From NCBI RefSeq assembly GCF_001667275.1, contig NZ_LZHV01000065.1:44017-108016 (forward strand): a stretch of 64,000 nt of DNA, given 5' to 3'. Source of the DNA: Mycobacterium sp. ACS4054. Its GTDB lineage: Bacteria > Actinomycetota > Actinomycetes > Mycobacteriales > Mycobacteriaceae. A program made the translations under genes and the position numbers. Within the stretch, counting starts at the first letter, position 1; each line of letters begins with the position of its first letter. Shown piece after piece: positions 42,001 to 50,646 of the stretch. The notes under the pieces were generated by a model, which worked only from the letters and a program-made list of their open reading frames with translations, was not told the DNA's origin and did not search any database.

Positions 42001-43615
42001 CGAGGACATCGGCCGACTGCGCGACGGGGTCGGGGTGCCGGTGCCGCTGGGCGTGCCGGCCGCCTTCACCGGGGCGGTGGCCGACCCGCTGGGCGAGCTG
42101 CTGGGCCGCTACGCGCGCACCCACACCCCGTTCAGCACCGCCGAGGCCGCGGCCCGCTTCGGGCTGGGGTTGCGGGTCACTGCCGACGTGCTGGGCCGGC
42201 TGGCCGCCGACGGCCGGCTGGTGCGCGGCGACTTCGTCGCCGCGGATCACCCTGAGGGGGCCGGCGGCGAGCAGTGGTGCGACGCCGAGGTGTTGCGGGT
42301 GTTGCGGCGGCGCTCGCTGGCCGCGCTGCGCGCGCAGGTCGAGCCGGTGAGCACCGCCGCGTACGGGCGGTTCCTGCCGGCCTGGCACCGGATGCCCACC
42401 GGGCATTCGGGCCTGGACGGGCTGATGTCGGTGATCGACCAGCTGGCCGGTGTCCGGATGCCGGCCTCGGCGATCGAACCGCTGGTGCTGGGTCCCAGGG
42501 TCCGCGACTACAACCCCGCGATGCTCGACGAGCTGCTCGCCGCCGGGGAGGTGACCTGGTCGGGCGCCGGGTCGATCTCGGCCGGCGACGGCTGGCTGGC
42601 GCTGCACGTGGGCGAGTCCGCGCAGTTGACCCTGGCGGCGCCGGCCGAGATCGACTTCAACAACGCCCACCGCGCGATCCTGGACACCCTCGCCGGCGGC
42701 GGCGCGTACTTCTTCCGCCAGCTGGGCCAGGACGGGATCCCCGACGCCGAGCTCAAAGCCGCGCTGTGGGAGCTGATCTGGGCCGGCTGGGTCACCGGTG
42801 ACACGTTCGCGCCGGTGCGCGCGGTGCTCGGCGGCGCCGGGAGCCGCAAGCGCTCGGCCCCGGCGCACCGATCGCACCGGCCGCCGCGGCTGAGCCGGTA
42901 CAGCGTCGCGCACGCGCAGTCCCGCCCGTCCGACCCGACGGTGGCGGGCCGATGGTCGGCCCTGCCGGTGCCCGAGCCCGATTCCACCATGCGCGCCCAC
43001 TACCAGGCGGAGCTGCTGTTGGGCCGGCACGGCGTGCTGACCCGCGGCGCGGTGACGGCCGAAGGAGTCACCGGCGGGTTCGCCACGCTCTACAAGGTGC
43101 TGAGCACGTTCGAGGAAGCCGGCCGGTGCCAGCGCGGCTACTTCGTCGAGTCGTTGGGCGGCGCCCAGTTCGCGGTCGCGTCGACCGTCGACCGGCTGCG
43201 CACCTTCAGCGAGGGCATCGACCCGGAGCGCCTGGAATACCGGGCGGTCGTGCTGGCCGCCGCCGACCCGGCCAACCCCTACGGCGCCGCGCTGCCGTGG
43301 CCCGGCTCGGGCGCGGAGGGCGCGCGGCCGGGCCGCAAGGCCGGCGCCCTCGTCGTGCTGGTCGACGGCCACCTCGCCTGGTTCCTCGAGCGCGGCGGCC
43401 GGACCCTGCTCACCTTCACCGACGACCCCGCGGCGCACCGCGCGGCGGCCGCGGCGCTGGCCGACTTGGTCGCCTCGCGGCGCGTGGCGTCGATTTTGGT
43501 CGAGCGCATCGACGCCGCGCCGGCGCTGCAACCGGGCGGGCCCGGGTCCGAGGCGGCGGGCGGGCTCGTCGACGCCGGGTTCGCCCGCACCCCGCGCGGG
43601 CTCCGGCTCCGGTAG
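39059..43615 (+). CDS. lhr: ATP-dependent helicase Lhr
   Basis: Very large superfamily 2 3'-to-5' helicase (1518 residues; Rv3296), induced with DNA damage in mycobacteria. Motifs: Q-region TTAQAQAWDAI, Walker A APTGSGKT (near 44-51), Ia YVSPLKAL, Walker B DEIH in VIVDEIHAI, SAT (GLSATVRPP), then domain 2 with VATSSLELGIDMGAVDLVIQ and QRIGRAGHQ. A WH domain and the ~650-residue Lhr C-terminal domain follow. GTG 39059 is the first start after the TetR stop; the ATG at 39051 is out of frame. A 1275-residue antisense frame here is a GC artefact. Confidence 0.97.
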   Translation: MTTREPLSRFSATTREWFTSTFAGPTTAQAQAWDAIADGDNTLVIAPTGSGKTLAAFLWALDKLASDPAGPADKPRGTRVLYVSPLKALAVDVERNLRTPLAGLTRIAERHGLPPPDISVGVRSGDTPPAERRQLIARPPDVLITTPESLFLMLTSAARETLAGVQTVIVDEIHAIAAGKRGAHLALSLERLQDLSHELRDAPPAQRIGLSATVRPPEELARFLSGASPTTIVAPRAAKTVELTVQVPVPDMANLANNSIWPDVEARLVDLIEAHNSTIVFANSRRLAERLTARLNEIHAERCGVDLSGETNPKVAGGAPAHIMGSGQTYGAEPILARAHHGSVSKEQRALVEEDLKRGLLKAVVATSSLELGIDMGAVDLVIQVEAPPSVASGLQRIGRAGHQVGEVSQGVLFPKHRTDLIGCAVTVQRMLAGEIETMRVPANPLDILAQQTVAAASLEPLDADRWFDTVRRSAPFATLPRSVYEATLDLLAGKYPSTEFAELRPRLVYDRDTGTLTAPVAAQRLAVTSGGAIPDRGMFTVYLASEAEKPSRVGELDEEMVYESRPGDVISLGATSWRITEITHDRVLVIPAPGQPARLPFWRGDDAGRPAELGAALGAFTGELAGLNRDAFDARCAGLGFDAYATDNMWSLLDEQRTAAGVVPTDTTLLVERFRDELGDWRVILHSPYGLRVNGPLALAVGRRLRERYGLDEKPTASDDGIVVRLPDVLSDTGESPPGAELFVFDADEIDPIVTAEVGGSALFASRFRECAARALLLPRRHPGKRSPLWHQRQRAAQLLDVARKYPDFPVVLETIRECLQDVYDVPALTSLMAGIAQRKVRVLEAETARPSPFASSLLFGYVGAFMYEGDTPLAERRAAALSLDSTLLAELLAAGELRELLDADVIAATGRQLQHLSEDRAARDAEGVADLLRLLGPLTEDEVAARAGGAEVGGWLEGLLAARRALPVSFADRGWWVAIEDIGRLRDGVGVPVPLGVPAAFTGAVADPLGELLGRYARTHTPFSTAEAAARFGLGLRVTADVLGRLAADGRLVRGDFVAADHPEGAGGEQWCDAEVLRVLRRRSLAALRAQVEPVSTAAYGRFLPAWHRMPTGHSGLDGLMSVIDQLAGVRMPASAIEPLVLGPRVRDYNPAMLDELLAAGEVTWSGAGSISAGDGWLALHVGESAQLTLAAPAEIDFNNAHRAILDTLAGGGAYFFRQLGQDGIPDAELKAALWELIWAGWVTGDTFAPVRAVLGGAGSRKRSAPAHRSHRPPRLSRYSVAHAQSRPSDPTVAGRWSALPVPEPDSTMRAHYQAELLLGRHGVLTRGAVTAEGVTGGFATLYKVLSTFEEAGRCQRGYFVESLGGAQFAVASTVDRLRTFSEGIDPERLEYRAVVLAAADPANPYGAALPWPGSGAEGARPGRKAGALVVLVDGHLAWFLERGGRTLLTFTDDPAAHRAAAAALADLVASRRVASILVERIDAAPALQPGGPGSEAAGGLVDAGFARTPRGLRLR

Positions 43616-43628
43616 GGCCGCAACAGCC

Positions 43629-44384
43629 ATGCCCGAAGGCGACACCGTTTGGCACACCGCGGCCGTCCTGCGCCGGCACCTGGTTGGCCGCACCCTGACG
43701 CGCTGCGACGTCCGCGTCCCGCGGTACGCCACCGTCGACCTCACCGGACAGCCCGTCGACGAGGTGCTCAGCCGGGGGAAGCACCTGTTCATCCGGGTGG
43801 GCCCGGCCAGCATCCACTCGCACCTGAAGATGGACGGCAGCTGGCGGGTCAGCGAGCGGCCGGTGCGCGTCGACCACCGGGCGCGAATCGTCCTGGAGGC
43901 CGGACCCGTCCGGGCGGTCGGCGTGGACCTGGGCGTGCTGGAGATCCTCGAACGCGACCACGACGGCGACGCCGTCGCGCACCTGGGGCCCGACCTGCTC
44001 GGCGAAGATTGGGACGCCGCGCTCGCCGCCGCCAACCTGGCGGCCCAGCCGGACCGGCCGCTGGCCCAGGCGCTGCTCGACCAGCGGGTGCTGGCGGGGA
44101 TCGGCAACGTGTATTGCAACGAACTGTGTTTCGTCAGCGGCCATCTGCCCACCGCGCCGGTGAGCGCCGTGGCCGACCCGCACCGTCTGGTCTCCCGCGC
44201 CCGGGACATGTTGTGGCTGAACCGGTTCCGCTGGAACCGCTGCACCACCGGCGACACCCGGGCCGGCCGGCAGCTGTGGGTCTACGGGCGGGCCGGCCAG
44301 CGTTGCCGTCGCTGCGGCACCCCCATCGCCTACGACGGCTCGGGCGAGCGGGTGACGTATTGGTGCCCGTCCTGCCAGCGCTAA
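43629..44384 (+). CDS. nei: Endonuclease VIII (Nei1), Fpg/Nei DNA glycosylase
   Basis: 251-residue base-excision repair enzyme for oxidised pyrimidines (Rv3297, nei1). Catalytic N-terminus PEGDTVW (Pro2, Glu3 after Met removal), the conserved lysine in LSRGKHLFI, the helix-two-turn-helix QRVLAGIGNVYCNELCF and a C-terminal zinc finger CRRCGTPI...WCPSCQR. It follows lhr by 13 bases, so the two repair genes may be cotranscribed. The end overlaps the convergent lpqC stop by 4 bases. Confidence 0.95.
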   Translation: MPEGDTVWHTAAVLRRHLVGRTLTRCDVRVPRYATVDLTGQPVDEVLSRGKHLFIRVGPASIHSHLKMDGSWRVSERPVRVDHRARIVLEAGPVRAVGVDLGVLEILERDHDGDAVAHLGPDLLGEDWDAALAAANLAAQPDRPLAQALLDQRVLAGIGNVYCNELCFVSGHLPTAPVSAVADPHRLVSRARDMLWLNRFRWNRCTTGDTRAGRQLWVYGRAGQRCRRCGTPIAYDGSGERVTYWCPSCQR

Positions 44385-45304
44385 TCCCGAGCGTGCGCCA
44401 GGAAGAACTGCGCGATCGCTTCCGACCCGTCGAGCGCCCGGGTGGTGGGCCCGATGATCGCCTTCGGCAGGTACTGCCGGCCGCCCGGCCAGGTGTGCCC
44501 GCCGCTGTCGATCTGGTAGAAGACCACCTCGGTGGACGCCGCGCACCCGGTGGAGTCGAAGCGGCGCACCGCGGTCCCGTCGCCCACGTTGGGCAGCGCC
44601 TGGACCGACGGATCGCCTTGGCACCCATCGGCCGAACGCCACTTGTTCACCATGCTGTCGGCGGAGATGGAGTGGCTGACCCCGCCGCGGCCGCGCACGA
44701 CCCCGCCTTTGAACGGCACCAGCGGGTCGGCGGTGCCGTGCGCCTCCCACACCGACACCGGCCGCGACGGATTGCACGCCACCCCAACCCCCAGGGTGCC
44801 CGCCACCGGAGCGACGGCGGCGAACACGTCGGCGCGGTCGCATGCCAACCGGTTGGACATGAAGCCCCCGTTCGACATCCCGGTGACGAAGACGTGCCCC
44901 GGGGGAATGCCGTAGTCGTCCCGCAGCTTGCCGACCAGCCCCACCAGAAAACCGACGTCGTCGATGTGCCGGCGATCCGCCGGCGACGCCCCGCGCCCGT
45001 CGGCCCAGCTCTTGTCGTAACCGTCGGGGTAGACGACCAGCAGGTTGTGGGCGTCGGCGACGGTGTCGAAGTCGGTCAGACCCCGCTGCCCGTTCCCGGT
45101 CCCGCCGCCACCGTGCAGGCTCAGCACCAGGCCGACCGGCGTCCCCGCCGGCACGTGCAGCAGGTAGGTTCGGTCCATGCCGCCGGAACGGAACGTCCCG
45201 GATGCGTCCCGGGCGGCGGCCGCAGACACATGCCGCACGCCGCAGCCGACGAGGCACACCGCCAGAAGGGCCAGCAAAGACCAGCGCACGTACGGCATCT
45301 TCAC
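44381..45304 (-). CDS. lpqC: Esterase lipoprotein LpqC
   Basis: 307-residue lipoprotein of the PHB depolymerase/feruloyl esterase type (Rv3298c). The lipobox LVGC places the lipidated cysteine at residue 21 after a short hydrophobic signal. Catalytic Ser144 is in VTGMSNGGFM; the fold also shows LVLSLHGGGGTGNGQRG (oxyanion hole) and GGHTWPGG near the C-terminus with the histidine. Located on the outer face of the membrane. A start two residues later (MPYVRW) is possible. Substrate unknown; polyhydroxyalkanoate or lipid esters are usual for relatives. Confidence 0.93.
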   Translation of the reverse strand: MKMPYVRWSLLALLAVCLVGCGVRHVSAAAARDASGTFRSGGMDRTYLLHVPAGTPVGLVLSLHGGGGTGNGQRGLTDFDTVADAHNLLVVYPDGYDKSWADGRGASPADRRHIDDVGFLVGLVGKLRDDYGIPPGHVFVTGMSNGGFMSNRLACDRADVFAAVAPVAGTLGVGVACNPSRPVSVWEAHGTADPLVPFKGGVVRGRGGVSHSISADSMVNKWRSADGCQGDPSVQALPNVGDGTAVRRFDSTGCAASTEVVFYQIDSGGHTWPGGRQYLPKAIIGPTTRALDGSEAIAQFFLAHARD

Positions 45305-45458
45305 CTACACCGACGGCGCCGACGCGAAAGCCGATCCGAGTGTGGCGATGGCCGCAATATGATTGATCCTGCACCGCGCGGTCCCGCAACATGAGAATGT
45401 TCGGGCAGCCCCCGCTGTCAGCGAGCAACGGCACTTCGATGTCACGGGAGTATCAGAA

Positions 45459-45809
45459 ATGACGAGCACCCAGGTACGCAACCCCAGCCGGTCGCGGCTG
45501 CTGGTGGCTGGCGGCGTCGTCCCGGCGGCCGGGCTGCTGAGCGTGCTGGGATTGACCGCGTCCGCCCACGCCACGGCCACCGATGACGCCTTCCTCGCCG
45601 CGCTGACCGCCAAGGGCATCAACTACGAATCACCCGAGACCGCGATCCGGTCGGGGCATCTGGTGTGCCAGGAGCTGGACTCGGGCCAACCTCCGCAACA
45701 GGTGGCGAACGACGTCATGAGCAACAGCCACCTCGACGGCTACCACGCCGGCTATTTCGTGGGCGTGAGCATCCGGGCGTACTGCCCGAAGTACGGGGCG
45801 CAGGCCTGA
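45459..45809 (+). CDS. Secreted DUF732 protein
   Basis: 116-residue DUF732 protein: a signal sequence (about residues 1-39, ending VLGLTASAHA) followed by DDAFLAALTAKGINYESPETAI and GHLVCQEL...AYCPKY, with the two cysteines probably disulfide-bonded in the envelope. ATG 45459 has GGGAG eight bases upstream; a longer frame from 45363 is not needed. The function of DUF732 is unknown; the family is abundant in mycobacteria. It stands alone between lpqC and the next small secreted protein. Confidence 0.85.
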   Translation: MTSTQVRNPSRSRLLVAGGVVPAAGLLSVLGLTASAHATATDDAFLAALTAKGINYESPETAIRSGHLVCQELDSGQPPQQVANDVMSNSHLDGYHAGYFVGVSIRAYCPKYGAQA

Positions 45810-45891
45810 AAGTTAACAGGCAGTTGACAGATTCGTGACAAGTGCGCGAATAAAATCGACCTGGACATAATCCTGAGAACTCGAAGGCCAA

Positions 45892-46104
45892 ATGATTCCC
45901 AAACTTTTGGTCGGCGTTGCACTTGCGCTCGGCGCTGCTGGTTGGACGGCAGCAACCGCAACCGCCGACCCAAGCCCCTTCAACACCCTCAGCTGCAGCT
46001 GTCAAGAGACCGCTCCGGCGGGCAGCACGACCTTGATTGACAAGGTCGACCGGGGAATCCAGCAAGGCCTTTTCGACGTGCCGGTCATCGACGTCGAACA
46101 CTAA
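45892..46104 (+). CDS. Small secreted protein (70 residues)
   Basis: MIPKLLVGVALALGAAGWTA begins a typical signal peptide that ends near ATADPSP; the mature part is only about 43 residues, with CSCQE and LIDKVDRGIQQGLFD. Similar short exported proteins (ADPSPFNTLSCSC...) are common in mycobacteria but have no known role. Upstream there is TTGACA at 45824 and TAAAAT at 45851, spaced too widely (21) for a standard promoter. The stop lies 3 bases before the convergent mgtA-like gene. Confidence 0.7.
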   Translation: MIPKLLVGVALALGAAGWTAATATADPSPFNTLSCSCQETAPAGSTTLIDKVDRGIQQGLFDVPVIDVEH

Positions 46105-46107
46105 AGC

Positions 46108-48744
46108 TCAGGCCCGCCGCCGCATCCGCCGCTCGATGTAGTGGTAGCGCGCGGCCCGTCGCCGGACGCGAAACGCGTGCCCGCGGGTGCGATGCGGCTG
46201 GCCGACATGGTTCATCGGCTCGGCGTAGAACATCAGCTTGGCGAGCTCGACCAGGACCAGGTACACGATCACGAAGCCGCCCAGCACGGCAAAGAACTGC
46301 CACGGCAGCGGCGTGAAGCCCAGGGTGTGCGCCACCGGTGAAATGGTGATCAGGGCGCCGATCGCGACCACGCTGACCGTGGTGACGGCCAGCAACGCGC
46401 TGGGCCGGCTGCGGAAGAACGGCACCATGCGCGTGCGGATCGCGAAGATGATAAGAGTCTGCGTCGCAAGCGATTCCACGAACCAGCCGGTGCGGAACTC
46501 GACCGCGCCGGCGTTCAGCACGCCCAGCATCAACCCGAACGTGAGGAAGTCGAACAGCGAACTGATCGGACCGAAGATCAGCATGAACCGGCGGATGAAG
46601 GCGACGTTCCAATGCGAGGGCGCCTGCAGCTGCGCCGCGTCGACCCGGTCGGTGGGGATGGCCAGCTGCGAGGTGTCGTAAAGCAGGTTGTTCAGCAGGA
46701 TCTGGCTGGGCAGCATCGGCAGAAACGGCAGCAGCGCCGACGCGGCGGCCGCGCTGAACATGTTCCCGAAATTGCTCGACGTGCCCATCAGCACGTACTT
46801 GATGGTGTTGGCGAAAATGCGCCGGCCCTCGGCCACCCCGGTGGCCAGCACGCCCAAATCCTTTTCCAGCAGCACCACGTCGGCCGCGTCCTTGGCCACG
46901 TCGGTGGCGCTGTCCACCGAGATCCCCACGTCGGCGGCGTGCAGGGCCAGCGCGTCGTTGACACCGTCGCCGAGGAAGCCGACCGATCGCCCCTTGCGGC
47001 GCAGCGCGGTGATCAGCCGGGCCTTCTGCTCGGGCGAGATGCGCGCAAAGATCGTGTTGTGCTGCGCGACGCCGGCGAACGCGTCGTCGTCCAACGGGTC
47101 GAGTTCGGCGCCGGTGACCGTGCCCTTGGACGCCAAACCCAGGTCGGCGCACACCTTTTCGGCCACCCGCGGATTGTCCCCGGTGGCAATCTTCAGTTCG
47201 ATGCCCAGGTCAGCCAGCTCGGAAAGCGATTGGCGCGCAGCGGCTTTGGGCTCATCGGCGAAGACCAGAAATCCCGCGAGCGACAACTCGCATTCGTCCG
47301 CCCCGGTCAGCGTCGTCATCGCCGGGGCCGGTTTGACGGCCACGGCCACCACCCGGCGCCCCGCGGCGAACAACGCCGCCAGCGTTTCCTCCGCCTCCGG
47401 CGGGACGGCGTGGCACTGGGCCAGCACCTGCTCGGGCGCCCCTTTGACCACCAGCACCCGATTTCCGCCGTCATCGATCAGCGCCGAGGTTGCCCGGCGT
47501 TCGTGGTCGAACGGCAGCACCGCCACCCGCTGCGCGGCCTCGCCGACCAGTTGATGCGCCTGCGGGGACTCCCACAGCGCGGCGTCGAGCGGATTGGCGC
47601 TGGCGCCACCGGTTTCCGGGTCCACGTCGGTGGCCAGCAGACCCGATCGGCGCACCGAGTCGCTGTGCGCACCGGCGGCGTCCACCGAGTCGACCAACCG
47701 GATCCGGCCTTCCGTCAGCGTGCCGGTCTTGTCGGTGATGAGGATGTCGATGTCGCCGAGGTCCTCGATGCACACCAACCGCTTCACCAGCACCTTGGCC
47801 TTGGCCAGCTGCCGCGACCCGGTCGCCAGGCCGGTGCTGACGACGGCGGGCAGCAACTGCGGGGTGATGCCGACGGCGATCGCCAGCGAGAACAGCACGG
47901 AGTCGATGATCGGCTTGCGCAGCAGCAGATTGCTGATCAAGATGACCACCATCAGCGCGACGGCCACTTGCAGCAGCAGGTAGGAGAACCGCCGCAGCCC
48001 CACCTGGAACCCGGTCTCGGGTTGGTGTTCGTCCAAACCCGCTGCGATGCGGCCGAATTCGGCGTCCTTCCCGGTCGCGTACACCACCCCGACGCCCTCG
48101 CCCGCGCTGACGATGGTGCCCATGAAGGCCAGGTTGGTCGCGTCGGCCAGGCCGGTTTCGGACGGCACCGGTTGGGGCGACTTCTCCGACCCGGTCGACT
48201 CCCCGGTCAGGATGCTTTCGTTGCACTCCAAACCGTTGACCTCGATCAGCCGGACATCGGCCGGCACTGCCTCGCCCAGCGACAGCCGGATCACGTCCCC
48301 CGGCACGAGCGCGGTGACCGCGAGCGAGACGAACTGCCCGTCGCGGCGCACCACGGCGTTGTGGTGCACGCTGGCATGCAGGTCGGCGGCCGCCCGCTCG
48401 GCGCGGTATTCGTTGATGAACCCCAGGCCGATGCTGGCCACCAGGATGATCCCGATGATCACGGCCTGCATGCTGTCGCCGAGGAAGTACGAGACGACGG
48501 CGGTGCCGGCCAGCAGGATCAGCACGGCGTTGCGCAGCTGACGGCCCAGCACCGCAAGGACATTGACGCGATGGGTGCGCACCGCGTTGGGTCCGTAGCG
48601 CTCCAGCCGCGCGGCCGCCTCCGCGCCGGACAACCCCGCGGGGGAACTGCCCAGCCGGCGCAGCACCTCGTCGACCGGAGCGGCGGCGACGAGTTTCGCG
48701 CTCAAGGCCGCCGAGTCCGGCCGCAGATCCGCGTCGGCGGTCAT
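46108..48744 (-). CDS. Magnesium-translocating P-type ATPase (MgtA/MgtB type)
   Basis: 878-residue type IIIB P-type ATPase. Motifs: cation-ATPase N-terminal domain (LGSSPAGLSGAEAAARLERYGPNAV), TGES at 180-183, the transmembrane AVGITPQLLP (290-299) characteristic of Mg2+ pumps, phosphorylated Asp338 in DKTGTLTEGR, TGDNPRVA and GDGVNDALAL. The C-terminal membrane bundle has about six segments, ending in a basic tail (RRRAARYHYIERRMRRRA). ATG 48744 overlaps the corA stop (ATGA). The gene pair corA-mgtA is coherent for Mg2+ uptake; neither is found here in M. tuberculosis. Confidence 0.9.
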   Translation of the reverse strand: MTADADLRPDSAALSAKLVAAAPVDEVLRRLGSSPAGLSGAEAAARLERYGPNAVRTHRVNVLAVLGRQLRNAVLILLAGTAVVSYFLGDSMQAVIIGIILVASIGLGFINEYRAERAAADLHASVHHNAVVRRDGQFVSLAVTALVPGDVIRLSLGEAVPADVRLIEVNGLECNESILTGESTGSEKSPQPVPSETGLADATNLAFMGTIVSAGEGVGVVYATGKDAEFGRIAAGLDEHQPETGFQVGLRRFSYLLLQVAVALMVVILISNLLLRKPIIDSVLFSLAIAVGITPQLLPAVVSTGLATGSRQLAKAKVLVKRLVCIEDLGDIDILITDKTGTLTEGRIRLVDSVDAAGAHSDSVRRSGLLATDVDPETGGASANPLDAALWESPQAHQLVGEAAQRVAVLPFDHERRATSALIDDGGNRVLVVKGAPEQVLAQCHAVPPEAEETLAALFAAGRRVVAVAVKPAPAMTTLTGADECELSLAGFLVFADEPKAAARQSLSELADLGIELKIATGDNPRVAEKVCADLGLASKGTVTGAELDPLDDDAFAGVAQHNTIFARISPEQKARLITALRRKGRSVGFLGDGVNDALALHAADVGISVDSATDVAKDAADVVLLEKDLGVLATGVAEGRRIFANTIKYVLMGTSSNFGNMFSAAAASALLPFLPMLPSQILLNNLLYDTSQLAIPTDRVDAAQLQAPSHWNVAFIRRFMLIFGPISSLFDFLTFGLMLGVLNAGAVEFRTGWFVESLATQTLIIFAIRTRMVPFFRSRPSALLAVTTVSVVAIGALITISPVAHTLGFTPLPWQFFAVLGGFVIVYLVLVELAKLMFYAEPMNHVGQPHRTRGHAFRVRRRAARYHYIERRMRRRA

Positions 48745-49739
48745 AGCCAGTCGCGACGTTTGAACATCACGTAGATCACCACCATCAGGATGAAGATGAG
48801 ACAGGTACTCGCAATGAATCCGGCGAGGTGGCCGAAGCCCGGATAGGGCACGTTCTGACCATAGAAGCCCGTGATCGCGGTGGGGACGGCGATGATGGCC
48901 GCCCACCCGGTCAGCTTCTTCATGATGGTGTTCAGCCGGGCGTCTTGCAGCGACAGGTTGGTTTCGAAAATGGTTGTGACCATGTCGCGCAACGACTCCG
49001 TCCACTCCGAGACGCGCAGCACGTGGTCGTAGAGGTCCGCGTACAACGGGTCCAGTTCCGGGGCGGTGCCGACCTCGTGGCGGTGGTGCTGGATCGAGTT
49101 GACCACCTCGCGCATCGGCAGGGCCACTCGCCGCAGGCCCACCAGGTCTCGTCGCATCTGAAAAGTCCTGCGCTGGAAGCTGGCCCGGCCCGGCCTGCCG
49201 TCGAACAGCTCGTCTTCGATGGCTTCGACACAGTCGTCCAGGGCCTCGACCGCGGCGAAATGACTGTCGACCACGACGTCCAGCAGCCCGTGCACCAGGG
49301 CGCCCACCCCGTACTGCTGGGCGCCGATCTCCTCCCAGCGCCGCGTGACCGCGGCGATGTCGAAGTCGGGAGTCAGGCGCACCGTGATCAGACCGCGGGG
49401 CAGGACGAAGGCCGAAATCCGCTGCATGGACAGCATTCGTTGCGGCTCGTCGGTAACCTCCGCCGCGACGTGCACGGCATAGACGGTGAAGAACGTGTGC
49501 GTTTCGTACCCGGTGGCCTTGACGCGCTCGGCGGCCGCCACGGCATCTTCGACGGCCCACGTGTTGAGCCCGAGTTCGGAGGCCAAGCCGCACAACGCGT
49601 CGTGGTCCGGCTCGCACAGATCCACCCACACCAGGGCGTCGGGCTCGCGGAGGTACTCGGAGATGTCGTCGAACTGAAACTCGTCCTGTGGCTTACCGTG
49701 ACGCCACAGGCGACCTTGGATGTGGGGCGCGACCTGCAC
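48741..49739 (-). CDS. CorA-family divalent cation transporter with a GQN variant motif
   Basis: 332-residue CorA-like channel: large N-terminal cytoplasmic domain, long coiled helix (RRTFQMRRDLVGLRRVALPMREVVNSIQH) and two C-terminal membrane segments (KKLTGWAAIIAVPTAITGFYG and AGFIASTCLIFILMVVIYVM). The signature between them is GQN (FYGQNVPYPG) in place of the canonical GMN selectivity motif. It ends in the basic KRRDWL. Start GTG 49739 lies 35 bases downstream of the phoU-like gene, so phoY1-corA-mgtA is probably one operon. It may carry Mg2+, Co2+ or another ion. Confidence 0.88.
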   Translation of the reverse strand: MQVAPHIQGRLWRHGKPQDEFQFDDISEYLREPDALVWVDLCEPDHDALCGLASELGLNTWAVEDAVAAAERVKATGYETHTFFTVYAVHVAAEVTDEPQRMLSMQRISAFVLPRGLITVRLTPDFDIAAVTRRWEEIGAQQYGVGALVHGLLDVVVDSHFAAVEALDDCVEAIEDELFDGRPGRASFQRRTFQMRRDLVGLRRVALPMREVVNSIQHHRHEVGTAPELDPLYADLYDHVLRVSEWTESLRDMVTTIFETNLSLQDARLNTIMKKLTGWAAIIAVPTAITGFYGQNVPYPGFGHLAGFIASTCLIFILMVVIYVMFKRRDWL

Positions 49740-49774
49740 GAGGCCATCCTCTCAGCCGGAGCTCGCGGCGTCCC

Positions 49775-50440
49775 TCAGTAGGTGGTGATCTCGTCCGGCG
49801 TGGGCAGGTCGCCGCTGACCATGAAGATGACGCGACGACCCACCTCCACGGCATGGTCGGCGAAGCGCTCGTAGAAACGGCCCAGCAACGCCGCGTCCAC
49901 GGCGACGGGAATATTGTGCGTCCAGTCCCGATCCAGCAGCACGCTGACCAGCTGGCGGTAGAGCTCGTCCATCGCGTCGTCTTGTTCGCGAAGCCGCGCG
50001 GCCTGCTGCGGGTCGTGCGAAGCCAGCACCTGTTTCGCGTTGGCGCACAGGCCAATTGCCACCTCGGCCATGTCGGCGAAACACGCGCGGACTTCGTCCG
50101 GCAGCGCCCGATTCGGGTGCTCGCGCCGGGCGATCTTGGCGATGTGCACGGCCAGCGCCCCCATCCGCTCGATGTCGGCGCTGATCTGGATCGCGCTGAA
50201 TATCGCCCGCAGCTCACCGGCAACCGGTTGTTGCAGCGCCAGCAAGGCGAACGCCTCTCGTTCCGCTCGGCCCCGCATCACGACCATCCGGTCGTGGTCG
50301 CGGATGACCGCTTCGGCGGCGTCGAGGTCGGCCTCCAGCAGCGCCTCGGTCGCCCGGCGCATGGCTTCGTTGGCCAGCCCGCACATCTCGCTGAGCAGGA
50401 CGCTCAACTCGCCCAACTGCTGGTGATAAGCGGATCGCAT
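49775..50440 (-). CDS. phoY1: PhoU-family phosphate-signalling regulator PhoY1
   Basis: 221-residue PhoU protein made of two three-helix bundles (Rv3301c; identical length). ATG 50440 gives MRSAYHQQLGELSVLLSEMC; an 11-residue longer frame is not supported. Metal-binding E/DxxxD motifs occur in each half (AIFSAIQISADIERMG and RFYERFADHAVEVGRR). PhoU proteins restrain the SenX3-RegX3 system through the Pst transporter and affect persistence. In M. tuberculosis it lies next to glpD2; here ~9 kb intervene and it heads the corA-mgtA operon instead. Confidence 0.93.
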   Translation of the reverse strand: MRSAYHQQLGELSVLLSEMCGLANEAMRRATEALLEADLDAAEAVIRDHDRMVVMRGRAEREAFALLALQQPVAGELRAIFSAIQISADIERMGALAVHIAKIARREHPNRALPDEVRACFADMAEVAIGLCANAKQVLASHDPQQAARLREQDDAMDELYRQLVSVLLDRDWTHNIPVAVDAALLGRFYERFADHAVEVGRRVIFMVSGDLPTPDEITTY

Positions 50441-50472
50441 AGCGCAACGGTGGCCAATGCGAGCGCATTTCA

Positions 50473-50492
50473 CAAGGGACGAAAGCCACCCG
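50473..50492. promoter_or_regulatory. Weak DosR-box-like sequence upstream of phoY1
   Basis: CAAGGGACGAAAGCCACCCG matches the 20-base DosR consensus TTSGGGACTWWAGTCCCSAA at 12 positions; the left half GGGAC is perfect and the right half poor. It lies 33 bases before phoY1 on its upstream side. Taken alone this is weak. Confidence 0.25.
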
Positions 50493-50646
50493 TTAAGCCG
50501 CCGTCGGCGCCGGGTGGCCCAAAGCGGCTGCGGTTACGCGTTGTTCATGCGCGGTAAACGGTGCGTACACCCGTCGGAGTCGCGGGTTGGCCGCGGCGGC
50601 CGTACCGTTTTCGACGACGGCATCCCGCGGAGTCAGCGAGCAGGTG

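Noticed and set aside
40430..44257. 1275-codon open frame on the minus strand opposite lhr and nei
   Set aside because: It mirrors the third-base GC bias of the true plus-strand genes, is rich in Arg/Gly/Pro/His without any domain, and lhr plus nei have complete motifs.
45824..45856. SigA promoter TTGACA/TAAAAT before the 70-residue secreted protein
   Set aside because: The 21-base spacing is outside the usual 16-19 range.
48745..49629. Extension of the mgtA frame to 1173 residues
   Set aside because: It shadows corA; the real ATG at 48744 overlaps the corA stop.
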